Assembly: GCF_019396325.1 (NCBI RefSeq)
Contig: NZ_JAHKRO010000090.1
Coordinates: forward strand, 1-36,584
DNA from: Nonomuraea ceibae
Lineage (GTDB): Bacteria; Actinomycetota; Actinomycetes; Streptosporangiales; Streptosporangiaceae
Direction of reading: 5' to 3'
DNA: 36,584 bases
The position numbers and the translations under genes are program-made. Of this stretch, positions 6,798-14,114 are shown one piece after another. The notes under the pieces are model-generated. The model ran no database searches. It was not told where the DNA came from and saw only the letters and a list, made by a program, of their open reading frames with translations. Each line of letters opens with the position of its first letter. Position 1 is the stretch's first letter.

Positions 6798-7946
6798 GTG
6801 AATCGTCCCCTTTACCCGTTGGCCGCCGGCAACTTCGCCGTCGGCACCGGCATGTTCGTCACCGCCGGCCTGCTCGCGCCCATCTCCGGCGACCTGAACG
6901 TCTCCACCGCGGCGGCCGGGCAGCTGATGACCGTGTTCGCGCTGGCGTACGCGGTGCTGTCGCCCGTGCTCGCCGCCGTGACCGCGCGGCTGCCCCGCAA
7001 GAAGCTGCTGCTGATCGCGCTGGGCGTGTTCGTGCTCGGCAACGCGTTGACGGCGCTCGCGCCGACCTACCCCCTCCTCATGGCGACCCGGGTGCTGGCG
7101 GCGGCGGGGGCCGCCATGTTCACGCCGACCGCGTCGGGCGTGGCGAACGCGCTGGCCAGGCCCGAGCACCGGGGGCGGGCGCTGGCGCTGGTGCTGGGCG
7201 GGTTGAGCGTGTCGTCGGCGATCGGCGTGCCGCTCGGCACCTGGCTGGGCACGGCGTCCGGGTGGCGGACGACGATCTGGCTGGTGACGGGGCTGGGCGT
7301 GCTGGGGTTCGCCGGGGTGGCGGCGCTGGTGCCCGACGTGCGGACGGCCGTCTCGGGCCGGCTGGCCGAGCGGTTCGCGCCGCTGGCCGACCGGCGGGTG
7401 CTGGCGGTGCTGACGACGCAGTTGCTGATGTTCGGCGCCGGGTTCACCGCCTACACCTACATCGGGTCGCTGATCGACCTGCCGCTGCCGGCCGTGCTGT
7501 GGGCATGGGGCATCGGCGCGATCGTGGGCAGCCACCTCGGCGGCCGGCTCACCGACGCGTACGGGCCGCGCCGCATGGTGCTGATCGGGCTGGCCGCGTC
7601 CACGGTGTTCCTGGCGCTCATCCCGGTCGCGAACCTGGCGCTGCCGGTCGGGCTGCTGTGGGCGCTGCTCTGGGGCGCGCTCGGCTGGCTGATCGCCCCG
7701 GCGCAGCAGTATCGGATCGTCTCCGTCCTGCCGGGCAACGTGCCGGTCGGGCTCGGCCTGCTCTCCTCGGCCCAGTACGCGGGCCTCGTCGTCGCGGGCG
7801 TCGCCGGCGGCCTCGCGCTCGACGGGTGGGGCAGGGCCGGGGTGATCGCGCTGGCCACGGCGATCGGGGCCGTCTCGGTGCTGTTCACGCTGGCCACCTA
7901 CAGGCCCGCTGCCGAACGTGAAAGCGTGCCGCAGACCGTGGGGTGA
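6798..7946 (+). CDS. MFS transporter, DHA1-type drug/metabolite exporter
   Basis: About 382 aa from GTG 6798 (GTG 6789 is an alternative; neither has a strong Shine-Dalgarno). About 12 hydrophobic segments. The loop 2-3 signature appears as TARLPRKKLLLIALGVFVLGN, and the second-half equivalent as GGRLTDAYGPRRMVLIGL. Segment 5 has the antiporter-type GGLSVSSAIGVPLGTWLG, related to motif C of drug:H+ antiporters. The protein probably exports a small hydrophobic compound or sugar-like metabolite using the proton gradient; the substrate cannot be told. It is divergent from the ArsR-like gene and separated from it by the inverted repeat at 6757-6780, which suggests ligand-induced expression. Confidence 0.87.
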   Translation: MNRPLYPLAAGNFAVGTGMFVTAGLLAPISGDLNVSTAAAGQLMTVFALAYAVLSPVLAAVTARLPRKKLLLIALGVFVLGNALTALAPTYPLLMATRVLAAAGAAMFTPTASGVANALARPEHRGRALALVLGGLSVSSAIGVPLGTWLGTASGWRTTIWLVTGLGVLGFAGVAALVPDVRTAVSGRLAERFAPLADRRVLAVLTTQLLMFGAGFTAYTYIGSLIDLPLPAVLWAWGIGAIVGSHLGGRLTDAYGPRRMVLIGLAASTVFLALIPVANLALPVGLLWALLWGALGWLIAPAQQYRIVSVLPGNVPVGLGLLSSAQYAGLVVAGVAGGLALDGWGRAGVIALATAIGAVSVLFTLATYRPAAERESVPQTVG

Positions 7947-7963
7947 TGGGGAAGAATGTCCCG

Positions 7964-8371
7964 GTGTCTGATACCCCCGTCCCTCCGCAGACCGACCCAC
8001 GCGACGAACCCGCCCCGCTCGGGCTGATGGTGCTCCTCACCGGCGGAAGCGCCGTCGTGATCATCCTCGCGGTGACGTTCCTCTCCGGCTCTGCCGGCCT
8101 GCGCCCGCTGCTCCTCGGCCCGATCATGCTGGTCGGGTACGAGGTCCTGGTCCACGAGGTGTGGTGGAAGCGCTGGTGGGGGGCCGTCCCGGGGGCGATC
8201 GCCGGGCTGGTGACCTACTTCGAGGGACGCGCCATGCTGGCCGACCTCATCGGCGACGCCTGGGCCCATCCGCTGGCCTTCGTCACCGCCTGGGTGCTGT
8301 TCGCCGTCGTCTTCTGCCTGGCCAGCCGCTACCCCCGAACGGACTTCACGGCACAGAAGTCCGCTTCCTGA
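7964..8371 (+). CDS. Small integral membrane protein of unknown function
   Basis: 135 aa from GTG 7964, chosen because GGGGAAG lies about 9 nt upstream; the frame opens earlier, at 7943, overlapping the MFS stop. After a proline-rich N-terminus (about 25 residues) come three or four hydrophobic segments: LMVLLTGGSAVVIILAVTFL, LLLGPIMLVGYEVLVHEVWW, a central amphipathic stretch, and HPLAFVTAWVLFAVVFCL. I do not recognise the family. It follows the MFS gene by 17 nt and could be co-transcribed with it. It has C-ending codon bias like the PLP gene. Confidence 0.65.
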   Translation: MSDTPVPPQTDPRDEPAPLGLMVLLTGGSAVVIILAVTFLSGSAGLRPLLLGPIMLVGYEVLVHEVWWKRWWGAVPGAIAGLVTYFEGRAMLADLIGDAWAHPLAFVTAWVLFAVVFCLASRYPRTDFTAQKSAS

Positions 8372-8545
8372 ACGGCGCGGGTGCAGAAACCTCCGCTACC
8401 GGAGCTGATTTGTAGCAACGCGGCTGACTTCTGTCATGCCGGGCGCTTTTGGCGCACTTCCCGATCATGCTCGTTCTCGCCCACCTTTCTATGTCGGAAC
8501 CTCATGAACCTCATGAGACATGGACCGAGAAAGGGGCGAACGGAC
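8372..8545. other. 174-bp non-coding gap upstream of the sigma-factor locus
   Basis: No convincing gene. It contains a short hairpin CTCCG-CTAC-CGGAG near 8391, which could weakly end the preceding transcript. It also has the tandem repeat described at 8497-8514 and a strong Shine-Dalgarno (GAAAGGGG) at the 3' edge serving the leader ORF at 8546. It is less GC-rich than its surroundings, as expected for a promoter region. Confidence 0.45.
8497..8514. repeat. Tandem 9-bp repeat, possible promoter/operator of the ECF sigma locus
   Basis: GAACCTCAT occurs twice in direct succession about 32 nt before the leader ORF, followed by GAGACATGG. The first copy gives GGAAC at 8496-8500, the classic -35 core of many ECF sigma promoters. 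A matching -10 is not certain. An autoregulated sigma promoter is inferred, not shown. Confidence 0.35.
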
Positions 8546-8599
8546 ATGACATCGACAGCACCAGGCCCGGCGCGTGACCGCCGGGCAGCGACGCGGTGA
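8546..8599 (+). CDS. Possible 17-aa leader peptide of the sigma-factor gene
   Basis: ATG 8546 has the best Shine-Dalgarno of the locus (GAAAGGGG, about 8 nt upstream) and opens a 17-codon frame, MTSTAPGPARDRRAATR. Its TGA overlaps the GTG of the downstream sigma-factor ORF (GTGA, 4-nt overlap). The arrangement suggests translational coupling. The alternative is that this is an accident of an upstream ATG and that the sigma protein starts at an internal ATG, such as 8662. There is no arginine- or codon-attenuation signature beyond the four Arg codons near the end. Confidence 0.4.
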   Translation: MTSTAPGPARDRRAATR

Positions 8600-9219
8600 T
8601 CGAGCCGCCACGACGTCCCCGGCCGCCGCAGGCCGTTCCAGGGGACGCCCCGGCCACGGCGATGAGCACCCGGGTGCAGGCCATGCGCGCCGACTTCGTC
8701 GACTTCGCCGCCCGGGAGCACAGCCGGGTGATCCGCTTCCTGATGCGCGGCGGCGCCTCGCTGGCCGACAGCCAGGACGCCGCGCAGGAGGCGTTCACGC
8801 AGGCGTGGCGGCTGATCAACAGCGAGCCGGAGGCGTGGGCGCGGGTGCAGGAGCCGCTGGGCTGGATGTTCAAGGTCGCCGGCCGGTGCCTGCGCCGCCC
8901 GCCGGGGGAGAGCCGCCGGCGGGTGAGCACGGTCCCGGTCGCCGACGTCCCGGAGACGGCCGCGGGCGCCGACGATCCGGCGGACCTCATCGGCCCCGCC
9001 GTGGACGTGCTGGCCGCCCTGCGGGAGCTGCCGCCGGACCAGCGGCTGGCCATCCGGTACCGGATGGACGATCAGCCCAACTCCGCCGTCGCCGCCGCCC
9101 TGGGCCTGACCGAGCAGCAGGCCGCGGACCTGGTCAAGAAGGCACGGGTCGTGCTCAGGTACCGGCTCGCGGAGTATCGGACCCGGAAGGGGGCCGCGTC
9201 CCATGACCGATCACCGTGA
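8596..9219 (+). CDS. ECF-type RNA polymerase sigma factor (sigma-70 family)
   Basis: 207 aa if started at GTG 8596; ATG 8662 (MSTRVQAMRADF) would remove a poorly conserved proline-rich tip. Region 2 is recognisable at about 33-72: FAAREHSRVIRFLMRGG, then ASLADSQDAAQEAFTQAWRLI with the usual D-A-x-Q-E-A-F helix, and a tryptophan in the -10 recognition part (PLGWMFKVAGRCLRR). Region 4 lies at about 137-195: LAALRELPPDQRLAIRYRM and the helix-turn-helix SAVAAALGLTEQQAADLVKKA. It directs RNA polymerase to unknown promoters. It lacks a neighbouring classical zinc anti-sigma gene; the next ORF, overlapping by 17 nt, is the likely partner. Confidence 0.82.
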   Translation: MIEPPRRPRPPQAVPGDAPATAMSTRVQAMRADFVDFAAREHSRVIRFLMRGGASLADSQDAAQEAFTQAWRLINSEPEAWARVQEPLGWMFKVAGRCLRRPPGESRRRVSTVPVADVPETAAGADDPADLIGPAVDVLAALRELPPDQRLAIRYRMDDQPNSAVAAALGLTEQQAADLVKKARVVLRYRLAEYRTRKGAASHDRSP

Positions 9220-9961
9220 TGACGTCCCCCTGACCGACGAGGAGCTCGACGACCTGCTCGAACAGGCCGACGCCGACCTGCTGGCGTACGTGCGCGCGCA
9301 CACGGATGTCGGTGGCCTGCTCAACTCCATGCTGGAGGTCCGCCCGGCGGTGCAGCCGCCGCCTCCGGCCGCCGCCGAGCTCTTCCACGCGCGGCTGCGG
9401 CTGCGCGAGATCGAGAGGTCCCTGACGCGGGCGGACGCGCACGCCCGGGCCCTGGCCGCGTCGTTCCGCGACGCGCGCGCCGACGAGCTGACGCAGGCCG
9501 TCGAGCGCGCCCTGGACAGCGCCAGGTCGGGCGATCTCAGCCGGACCCCCGACCTGCTCCGGGCGCTCACGGTGGCGTTGGCCCGCGCGGTGGCGGTCGC
9601 GCTCGCCTGCTATCCCCGACGCGGGGGCGGCTCGCCCGGCGCCCTGGTGGCACGGCCGCCGCTGAGCACGCTGATCGTGGCGATCGCGCGTGGCCTGTCG
9701 GACGCGGGCGACCTCGCCGCCGACCTGCCCGGCGTGGCCGAGCCCGGGGCCGCCCTGGACGTGTCGGGAGCGGATCTGTCCGGCCTGCGGCTGATGTCGC
9801 CGGACCTGCTGCACGGCGTCGTCTGGGACGCGGGGACGGTGTGGCCGTCCGGCCTGGGCGAGGTCGTGGGCAGCATGTCGGAGGCGGTGTGCGAGGGGGT
9901 CTACCGGGTCGTCTTCGGCGAGGACGTCATCACCCTTGGGCCGGAATCCAGCCCAGGCTGA
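9203..9961 (+). CDS. Unknown protein partnered with the ECF sigma factor
   Basis: 252 aa from ATG 9203, with AGGGGG about 11 nt upstream. It starts inside the end of the sigma gene (17-nt overlap), so the two are co-expressed. The N-terminal third is acidic and helical (LTDEELDDLLEQADADLLAYVRAH). The middle is Ala/Arg-rich helix. The C-terminal part contains DLSGLRLMSPDLLHGVVWDAGTVWP, reminiscent of short pentapeptide-like A(D/N)LSG ladders and a V-x-W-x-x-x-T-x-W-P motif. There is no transmembrane helix and no zinc motif, so it is not a classical anti-sigma. I infer a regulator or effector of the sigma factor. The 3' end overlaps convergent uppP by 32 nt. Confidence 0.6.
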   Translation: MTDHRDDVPLTDEELDDLLEQADADLLAYVRAHTDVGGLLNSMLEVRPAVQPPPPAAAELFHARLRLREIERSLTRADAHARALAASFRDARADELTQAVERALDSARSGDLSRTPDLLRALTVALARAVAVALACYPRRGGGSPGALVARPPLSTLIVAIARGLSDAGDLAADLPGVAEPGAALDVSGADLSGLRLMSPDLLHGVVWDAGTVWPSGLGEVVGSMSEAVCEGVYRVVFGEDVITLGPESSPG

Positions 9962-10760
9962 CCGCGAGGATGACGAAGACGCCGAGCAGGATGCGGTAGA
10001 TCACGAAGCCGGTGAAGCGGTGGGTGCTGATGTAACGCAGGAACCAGGCCACCGCCGCGTAGCCGACGATGAACGAGATCACCGTGGCCAGGATCGTCGG
10101 CCCCCAGTCGGGCGCGTCGCCGTTGCCGATCTCGGCCAGCTCCAGCAGCCCCGACGCCAGGACGGCCGGGATGGCCAGCAGGAAGGAGTATTTGGCCGCG
10201 GCCTCCCGCCGGTAGTCGAGCAGGAGGCCGGCCGTGATCGTGCCGCCGGAGCGGGAGACGCCGGGGATGAGGGCCAGCGACTGGGCGAAGCCGTAGACGA
10301 CCGCGTGGGTCACGTTGAGGTGCTTCTCCAGCGTGAGCTTGTTGCGTGCGGTGCGGTCGGCGAACCACAGGATGATGCCGAAGACGATGAGCGTGGTGCC
10401 GACCAGGCGCAGGTCGCGGAAGGCGCCCTCGATCTGGTCCTTCAGCACCAGGCCGAGCACGCCGATCGGGATGGTGCCGACGATGACGTACCAGCCCATG
10501 CGGGCGGCGAAGTGGTCGCGCAGCTCGGGCTTGAACAGCGAGCGCGTCCAGGTGGAGATGATCTCCCAGAGCTCTTTCCTGAAGTAGATCAGCACGGCCG
10601 CCTCGGTGCCGAGCTGGATCACGGCGGTGAACGCCGCCCCCGGGTCGTCCCAGCCGAGGAACGCCGAGACGACGCGGATGTGCGCGCTGGAGGAGATCGG
10701 CAGGAACTCCGTGAGCCCCTGCAGCAGCCCCAGCACCACTGCTTCCATCCAGCCGATCAC
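9930..10760 (-). CDS. uppP: Undecaprenyl-diphosphatase (UppP/BacA)
   Basis: Removes a phosphate from undecaprenyl pyrophosphate at the membrane, recycling the lipid carrier for peptidoglycan and other wall polymers. 276 aa from GTG 10760, with GGGGAAGG about 7 nt upstream (ATG 10748 is internal). Both catalytic signatures are present: GLTEFLPISSSAH at about 15-27, and PGVSRSGGT in the second half. About eight hydrophobic segments, and the length is normal for the family. It is monocistronic, and its last 32 nt overlap the convergent sigma-partner gene. Overproduction of UppP is linked to bacitracin tolerance in other bacteria. Confidence 0.95.
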   Translation of the reverse strand: MIGWMEAVVLGLLQGLTEFLPISSSAHIRVVSAFLGWDDPGAAFTAVIQLGTEAAVLIYFRKELWEIISTWTRSLFKPELRDHFAARMGWYVIVGTIPIGVLGLVLKDQIEGAFRDLRLVGTTLIVFGIILWFADRTARNKLTLEKHLNVTHAVVYGFAQSLALIPGVSRSGGTITAGLLLDYRREAAAKYSFLLAIPAVLASGLLELAEIGNGDAPDWGPTILATVISFIVGYAAVAWFLRYISTHRFTGFVIYRILLGVFVILAVSLGWIPAQG

Positions 10761-10863
10761 GTGCGCACCTTCCCCAGGAAACACCGGAGTGAACGAGGTG
10801 AGGCTAGCGGAAACGGGGACCGCCGGAGGGCCCCGCGGAACGTCCCGGCGAGGAGGACAGCCC

Positions 10864-11172
10864 ATGTTCACCCGACGGTTCACGAAAATTCATGACGAAC
10901 GGTGTCGGCCGATTGTGGCCACGGCCGAGGACCTGGTGCAGACGGCTCTCGCCCGCGACGTGACGGAGAAGGACGCGCTGTGGGCGGCGATCCGCGGGCT
11001 GTCGGACCGGCAGCGGGCGGTGGTCGTCCTGCACTACTTCGAGGGGCTGACGCTGCCGCAGTGCGCGGCGGTGCTCGGCTGCTCGCTCGGCACCGTCAAG
11101 ACCCAGCTCGGCCGCGCCCTGACGCGGCTGCGGGTCCATCCGGCCGTGCGGCTCACGAGGGCGGGGCGATGA
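10864..11172 (+). pseudogene. Truncated SigE-family ECF sigma factor (most of region 2 missing)
   Basis: The frame encodes 102 aa with a fine Shine-Dalgarno (GAGGAGG, about 8 nt before ATG 10864). Residues 21-31 (TAEDLVQTALA) match the middle of region 2 of actinobacterial SigE-family factors, but jump directly to ALWAAIRGLSDRQRAVVVLHYFEGLTL and CSLGTVKTQLGRALTRLR, an intact region 4. Roughly the first part of region 2 and the region 2.4-to-4 linker are absent compared with the usual 160-180 aa. It therefore cannot be a normal sigma factor. It may be a decaying gene, or a stand-alone region-4 DNA-binding protein. Its stop overlaps the next ORF by ATGA, as in intact loci of this family. Confidence 0.65.
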
Positions 11173-11336
11173 CCTACACCGAGGACGAACTGCGCGACCT
11201 GCTCGCGGAGCTGACGGCGTACGTGCCTGGAAGGACGGTGGACGTGACGAGGATCGTACGGCGGGGCAGGCGGATGCTGCTGGTGCGCAGGCGGGAAGGC
11301 CCGCCACACGTTCCGCGCGGGGGAGCTGCCGCGTGA
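11169..11336 (+). pseudogene. N-terminal remnant of the SigE-partner protein
   Basis: 55 codons from ATG 11169 (ATGA overlap with the sigma remnant). The start MTYTEDELRDLLAEL, then YVPGRTVDVTRIVRRGRRMLLVRRR, matches the usual beginning of the membrane protein encoded after SigE-family sigma genes: acidic helix, then Arg-rich stretch just before the transmembrane helix. The frame then leaves the family pattern exactly where the membrane helix should begin and stops at 11334-11336. I read this as a deletion or frameshift. A functional 55-aa peptide cannot be excluded. Confidence 0.5.
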
Positions 11337-11561
11337 CTGGACGGACCGGAAGCAGTCCGTCCGGGTGTGGGTGTTCCCCCGACGCCGCTGATCACGGAGG
11401 CCGCGCTGGACGGCTGCGCGCTGCCGGAGAAGGACAAGGGCATGTGCGACGGCCGGTACGTCGCCGGGGAGCTGGTCCGCTACGACGTCGCGCTCCAGCT
11501 CGCCGGCGAGCTGGGCGCCCGGCCGGGGGCGTGGATGGCCGGCGTCTACGACGTGGACTGA
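11308..11561 (+). pseudogene. Frameshifted C-terminal gene fragment
   Basis: Two frames together look like one broken coding region. Frame 11308-11391 reads like protein (AGELPRDWTDRKQSVRVWVF) and stops at 11389-11391. Frame 11367-11561 continues in a plausible way (LITEAALDGCALPEKDKGMC, DGRYVAGELVRYDVALQL, AGELGARPGAWMAGVYDVD). Adding one C in the C5 tract at 11376-11380 would join them. I do not recognise the product. The 11367 frame could be expressed as a 64-aa protein, but its GTG has no Shine-Dalgarno. The end overlaps the convergent NmrA-like gene by 16 nt. Confidence 0.45.
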
Positions 11562-12352
11562 GCCCAGGCCGCGGCGAAGTCGGTGAAATCCCGCGCCGGC
11601 CGGCCCAGCGCCTCGCGCACCCCGTCGGCCACGTAGGCGTTGCGCCCGTCGAGCACCTCGGTGAACAGCGTGGTCAGCATGGCGACGACGTCGCCGGGGA
11701 CCCCGTGCTCGGCGGCGCCGGCCGCGTACTGCTCCATCGTGATCGGGATGTAGGCGATCTCCCTTCCTGTGGCCTTGGACAGCTCGGCCGCCGCGTCGGC
11801 GAACGTGAGCAGCCTCGGCCCGGTCAGCTCGTACGTCCTGCCGGTGTGGCCGTCCTCGACGAGCGCGGCCACCGCGACGTCGGCGATGTCGTCGGCGTCG
11901 ACGAACGGCTCGGCCACTTCGCGCGCCGGCAGCGCGATCGCGCCGTCCAGCACCGACTCCAGCAGGTAGCCCTCGGTGAAGTTCTGCATGAACCAGCCGC
12001 AGGTGACGACGGTCCACTCCAGGCCCGACTCGCGCACGACCCGCTCGCACGCCTGCGCCTCGGGCTCGTTGCGGCCCGACAGCAGCACCAGCCGCCGCAC
12101 GCCGGACCGGACGGCCAGCTCGGTGAAGGCGCGGATGTCGTCCAGCGCGCCCGGCACGATCAGGTCGGGCTGGTAGGCGAGGTAGGCGGCGTCCGCCCCC
12201 GCGAGGGCGGGCGCCCAGGTGTCACGGTCGGTCCAGTCGAACGGCGGCGTCCCCGAGCGGGAGCCGACCCGGACGGTGTGGCCGAGAGCGGTCAGCTTGT
12301 CTGCGATCCGGCGGCCGGTCTTGCCGGTGCCGCCCGTAACCAAGATTGTCAT
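11546..12352 (-). CDS. NmrA-like NAD(P)H-binding oxidoreductase
   Basis: 268 aa from ATG 12352. The N-terminal Rossmann motif is TILVTGGTGKTGRRIADKL (G-x-x-G-x-x-G), followed by short strands such as HTVRVGSRSG. No YxxxK catalytic pair is visible, as expected for atypical SDRs of the NmrA/SDR_a5 type, which act as NAD(P)H quinone reductases or redox sensors. C-terminal EALGRPARDFTDFAAAWA is the family's usual ending. A second member with the same layout is at 24757-25593. It is divergent from an AraC-type regulator that starts 75 nt away and probably controls it. Confidence 0.85.
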   Translation of the reverse strand: MTILVTGGTGKTGRRIADKLTALGHTVRVGSRSGTPPFDWTDRDTWAPALAGADAAYLAYQPDLIVPGALDDIRAFTELAVRSGVRRLVLLSGRNEPEAQACERVVRESGLEWTVVTCGWFMQNFTEGYLLESVLDGAIALPAREVAEPFVDADDIADVAVAALVEDGHTGRTYELTGPRLLTFADAAAELSKATGREIAYIPITMEQYAAGAAEHGVPGDVVAMLTTLFTEVLDGRNAYVADGVREALGRPARDFTDFAAAWAQSTS

Positions 12353-12390
12353 GGCTCCATTAAGCCCGGCCGTGGTGAGACTATCCATGG

Positions 12391-12419
12391 TTGAGAAGCG
12401 CATTGGCATATGCGATCGT
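12391..12419 (+). promoter_or_regulatory. Candidate promoter of the AraC-type regulator
   Basis: TTGAGA at 12391-12396 and GATCGT at 12414-12419 are 17 bp apart, and the ATG at 12427 is 7 nt further on, which would give a leaderless transcript. The -10 match is weak. A GCATATGC palindrome (12406-12413) sits in the spacer and may be a regulator site. Confidence 0.35.
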
Positions 12420-12426
12420 CTAACTC

Positions 12427-13347
12427 ATGGACCATCTGGCAGCGCTGCTCGACGGCCCGCGGGCCCGTGGCGCGTTCCTGCTCCGCTCGATCCTCGACCC
12501 GCCGTGGTCGATCCGCATCCAGGACGAGGCCCCGCTGACGCTGGTGGCGATGGTACGGGGCTCGGCCTGGATCGTGCCGTCACGGGGTGAGCTCGTGAGC
12601 CTGGCGCCCGGCGACGTGGCGATCGTCCGCGGGCCCGATCCGTACACGGTCGCCGACCGGCCGGAGACCGAGCCGCAGATCGTCATCCACCCCGGCCAGC
12701 ACTGCACCACCCTGGACGGCGAGTCCCTCTACCAGGCGATGGACCTGGGCGTGCGCACCTGGGGCAACAGCCCCGACGGCGGCACCGTGATGATCACCGG
12801 CACCTACCTCATGGAGGGGGAGATCAGCAGGCGGCTGCTGGACGCGCTGCCGCCGCTGCTGGTGCAGCCGGGCGAGCCGCTGATCCCGCTGCTCGGCGCC
12901 GAGGTGGTCAGGGACGAGCCCGGCCAGGAGGCGGTGCTCGACCGGCTGCTCGACCTGCTGCTGATCTCGACGCTGCGCTCGTGGTTCGCCGAGCACGAGG
13001 CGCCGGGCTGGTATCGGGCGAGCGGTGACCCTATCGTGGGCCGGGCGATGCGCATGCTGCACAACAACCCGGCCCACCCCTGGACGGTCGCCTCGCTGGC
13101 CGCCGAGGTGGGCGTCTCGCGTGCCTCGCTGGCCCGGCGGTTCACCGAGCTGGTGGGGGAGCCGCCGATGGCCTTCCTCACCGACTGGCGGCTCGCCCTG
13201 GCCGCCGACCTGCTGCGCGAGCCCGACGCGACGGTCGGCTCGGTGGCGCGCAAGGTCGGCTACGGCAGCCCGTTCGCGCTGAGCGCCGCCTTCAAACGGG
13301 TGCGCGGCATCAGCCCTCAGGAGCACCGGGCCGGGGCCGCCACGTGA
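12427..13347 (+). CDS. AraC-family transcriptional regulator with cupin sensor domain
   Basis: 306 aa. The N-terminal half (about 1-180) is a cupin-6-type domain (MDHLAALLDGPRARGAFLLR, then PPWSIRIQDEAPLTLVAMVR, then LAPGDVAIVRGPDPYTVAD). The C-terminal half (about 210-300) has two helix-turn-helix units: HPWTVASLAAEVGVSRASLA and the AraC signature VGSVARKVGYGSPFALSAAFKRVRGISPQEHR. Regulators of this layout commonly sit beside a divergent NmrA- or SDR-type reductase and activate it in response to a small molecule. The stop overlaps the next gene by GTGA. Confidence 0.92.
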   Translation: MDHLAALLDGPRARGAFLLRSILDPPWSIRIQDEAPLTLVAMVRGSAWIVPSRGELVSLAPGDVAIVRGPDPYTVADRPETEPQIVIHPGQHCTTLDGESLYQAMDLGVRTWGNSPDGGTVMITGTYLMEGEISRRLLDALPPLLVQPGEPLIPLLGAEVVRDEPGQEAVLDRLLDLLLISTLRSWFAEHEAPGWYRASGDPIVGRAMRMLHNNPAHPWTVASLAAEVGVSRASLARRFTELVGEPPMAFLTDWRLALAADLLREPDATVGSVARKVGYGSPFALSAAFKRVRGISPQEHRAGAAT

Positions 13348-13850
13348 AACCGCTGCTGCTCCTGGACGTCGACGGCGTGCTCAACCCCACCGGGCACGCC
13401 ACGCCCGACTTCCGGCGCTACCGGTGCACGATCGGCGACATCCTCTACACGGTGCACCTCAACCCCAGGCACGGGCCCCGGCTGATGGAGCTCGCCCTGC
13501 GCACCGGCTCCGAGCTGGCCTGGGCGACCACCTGGGAGCGGCACGCCAACGAGTGGATCGCGCCCCGGCTGGGGCTGCCGATGCTGCCGGTGGTCCCGCT
13601 GGGGCCCGACCGGGGCAGCCGGCACGGCGAGATGTTCAAGACCCGTTACGTGGCGGACTACGTGGGCAGGCGGCCCTTCGTCTGGTTCGACGACCAGGTC
13701 TTCAAGGAGGACGAGGAGTATCTCAGGGCTCATCAGGGTCTGGACGACTTCCTGCTCGTCCACGTGCCTCCAGCACGCGGCCTGACCAGCGAACATCTGG
13801 CGCTGGCCCGGGAGTGGCTGACCCTTACAGGGTTTTCTCAGGGGCCCTGA
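13344..13850 (+). CDS. HAD-like hydrolase-fold protein
   Basis: 168 aa from GTG 13344, coupled to the AraC gene by a 4-nt GTGA overlap. The N-terminus PLLLLDVDGVLNPTG is HAD motif I (DxD, Asp nucleophile), and FVWFDDQV near residue 112 gives the acidic motif IV. A Thr/Ser motif II may be ATTWERHAN near 55. It lacks a clear cap domain. Proteins of this kind are common, uncharacterised secondary HAD hydrolases of actinomycetes. The substrate is unknown, and whether it belongs functionally with the AraC regulator is only suggested by the overlap. Confidence 0.75.
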   Translation: MKPLLLLDVDGVLNPTGHATPDFRRYRCTIGDILYTVHLNPRHGPRLMELALRTGSELAWATTWERHANEWIAPRLGLPMLPVVPLGPDRGSRHGEMFKTRYVADYVGRRPFVWFDDQVFKEDEEYLRAHQGLDDFLLVHVPPARGLTSEHLALAREWLTLTGFSQGP

Positions 13851-13912
13851 CGGGATAGGCGGCGCGCGGTCGTCCGTTGGACCAGTCAGAACGTAACCAC
13901 ACGGAGGACACG

Positions 13913-14095
13913 ATGTACCGCTCACGAGAGCACAGGATCCTGGCCGGCGTCTGCGGCGGTCTCGCCGACAAGATGGGCCTGCCGCCCACCCTCGTCCGCA
14001 TCATCTGGCTGATCCTCTCGCTCTTCCCCGGGCCGATGTGGGTCGTCTACGCGATCATGTGGATCCTCGTCCCCGAGGAGCCGAAGAAGTACTAG
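13913..14095 (+). CDS. PspC domain membrane protein
   Basis: 60 aa from ATG 13913, with GGAGG 6-7 nt upstream; a longer frame from 13877 lacks such a site. The PspC signature is nearly complete: MYRSREHRILAGVCGGLADK, GLPPTLVRIIWLILSLFPGP, and VVYAIMWILVPEEP, with one long hydrophobic region that may cross the membrane twice. Family members sense or respond to envelope stress, often next to PspA or sensor kinases; none is adjacent here. A stand-alone minimal PspC is common in actinomycetes. Confidence 0.9.
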   Translation: MYRSREHRILAGVCGGLADKMGLPPTLVRIIWLILSLFPGPMWVVYAIMWILVPEEPKKY

Positions 14096-14102
14096 TCCCG
14101 CC

Positions 14103-14108
14103 TATGCT
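14103..14108 (+). promoter_or_regulatory. -10 element for leaderless lipB transcription
   Basis: TATGCT ends 6 nt before the lipB ATG at 14115, with no Shine-Dalgarno in between. This spacing puts the transcription start at or next to the ATG, as in many actinomycete leaderless genes. Confidence 0.45.
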
Positions 14109-14114
14109 CGAAGC

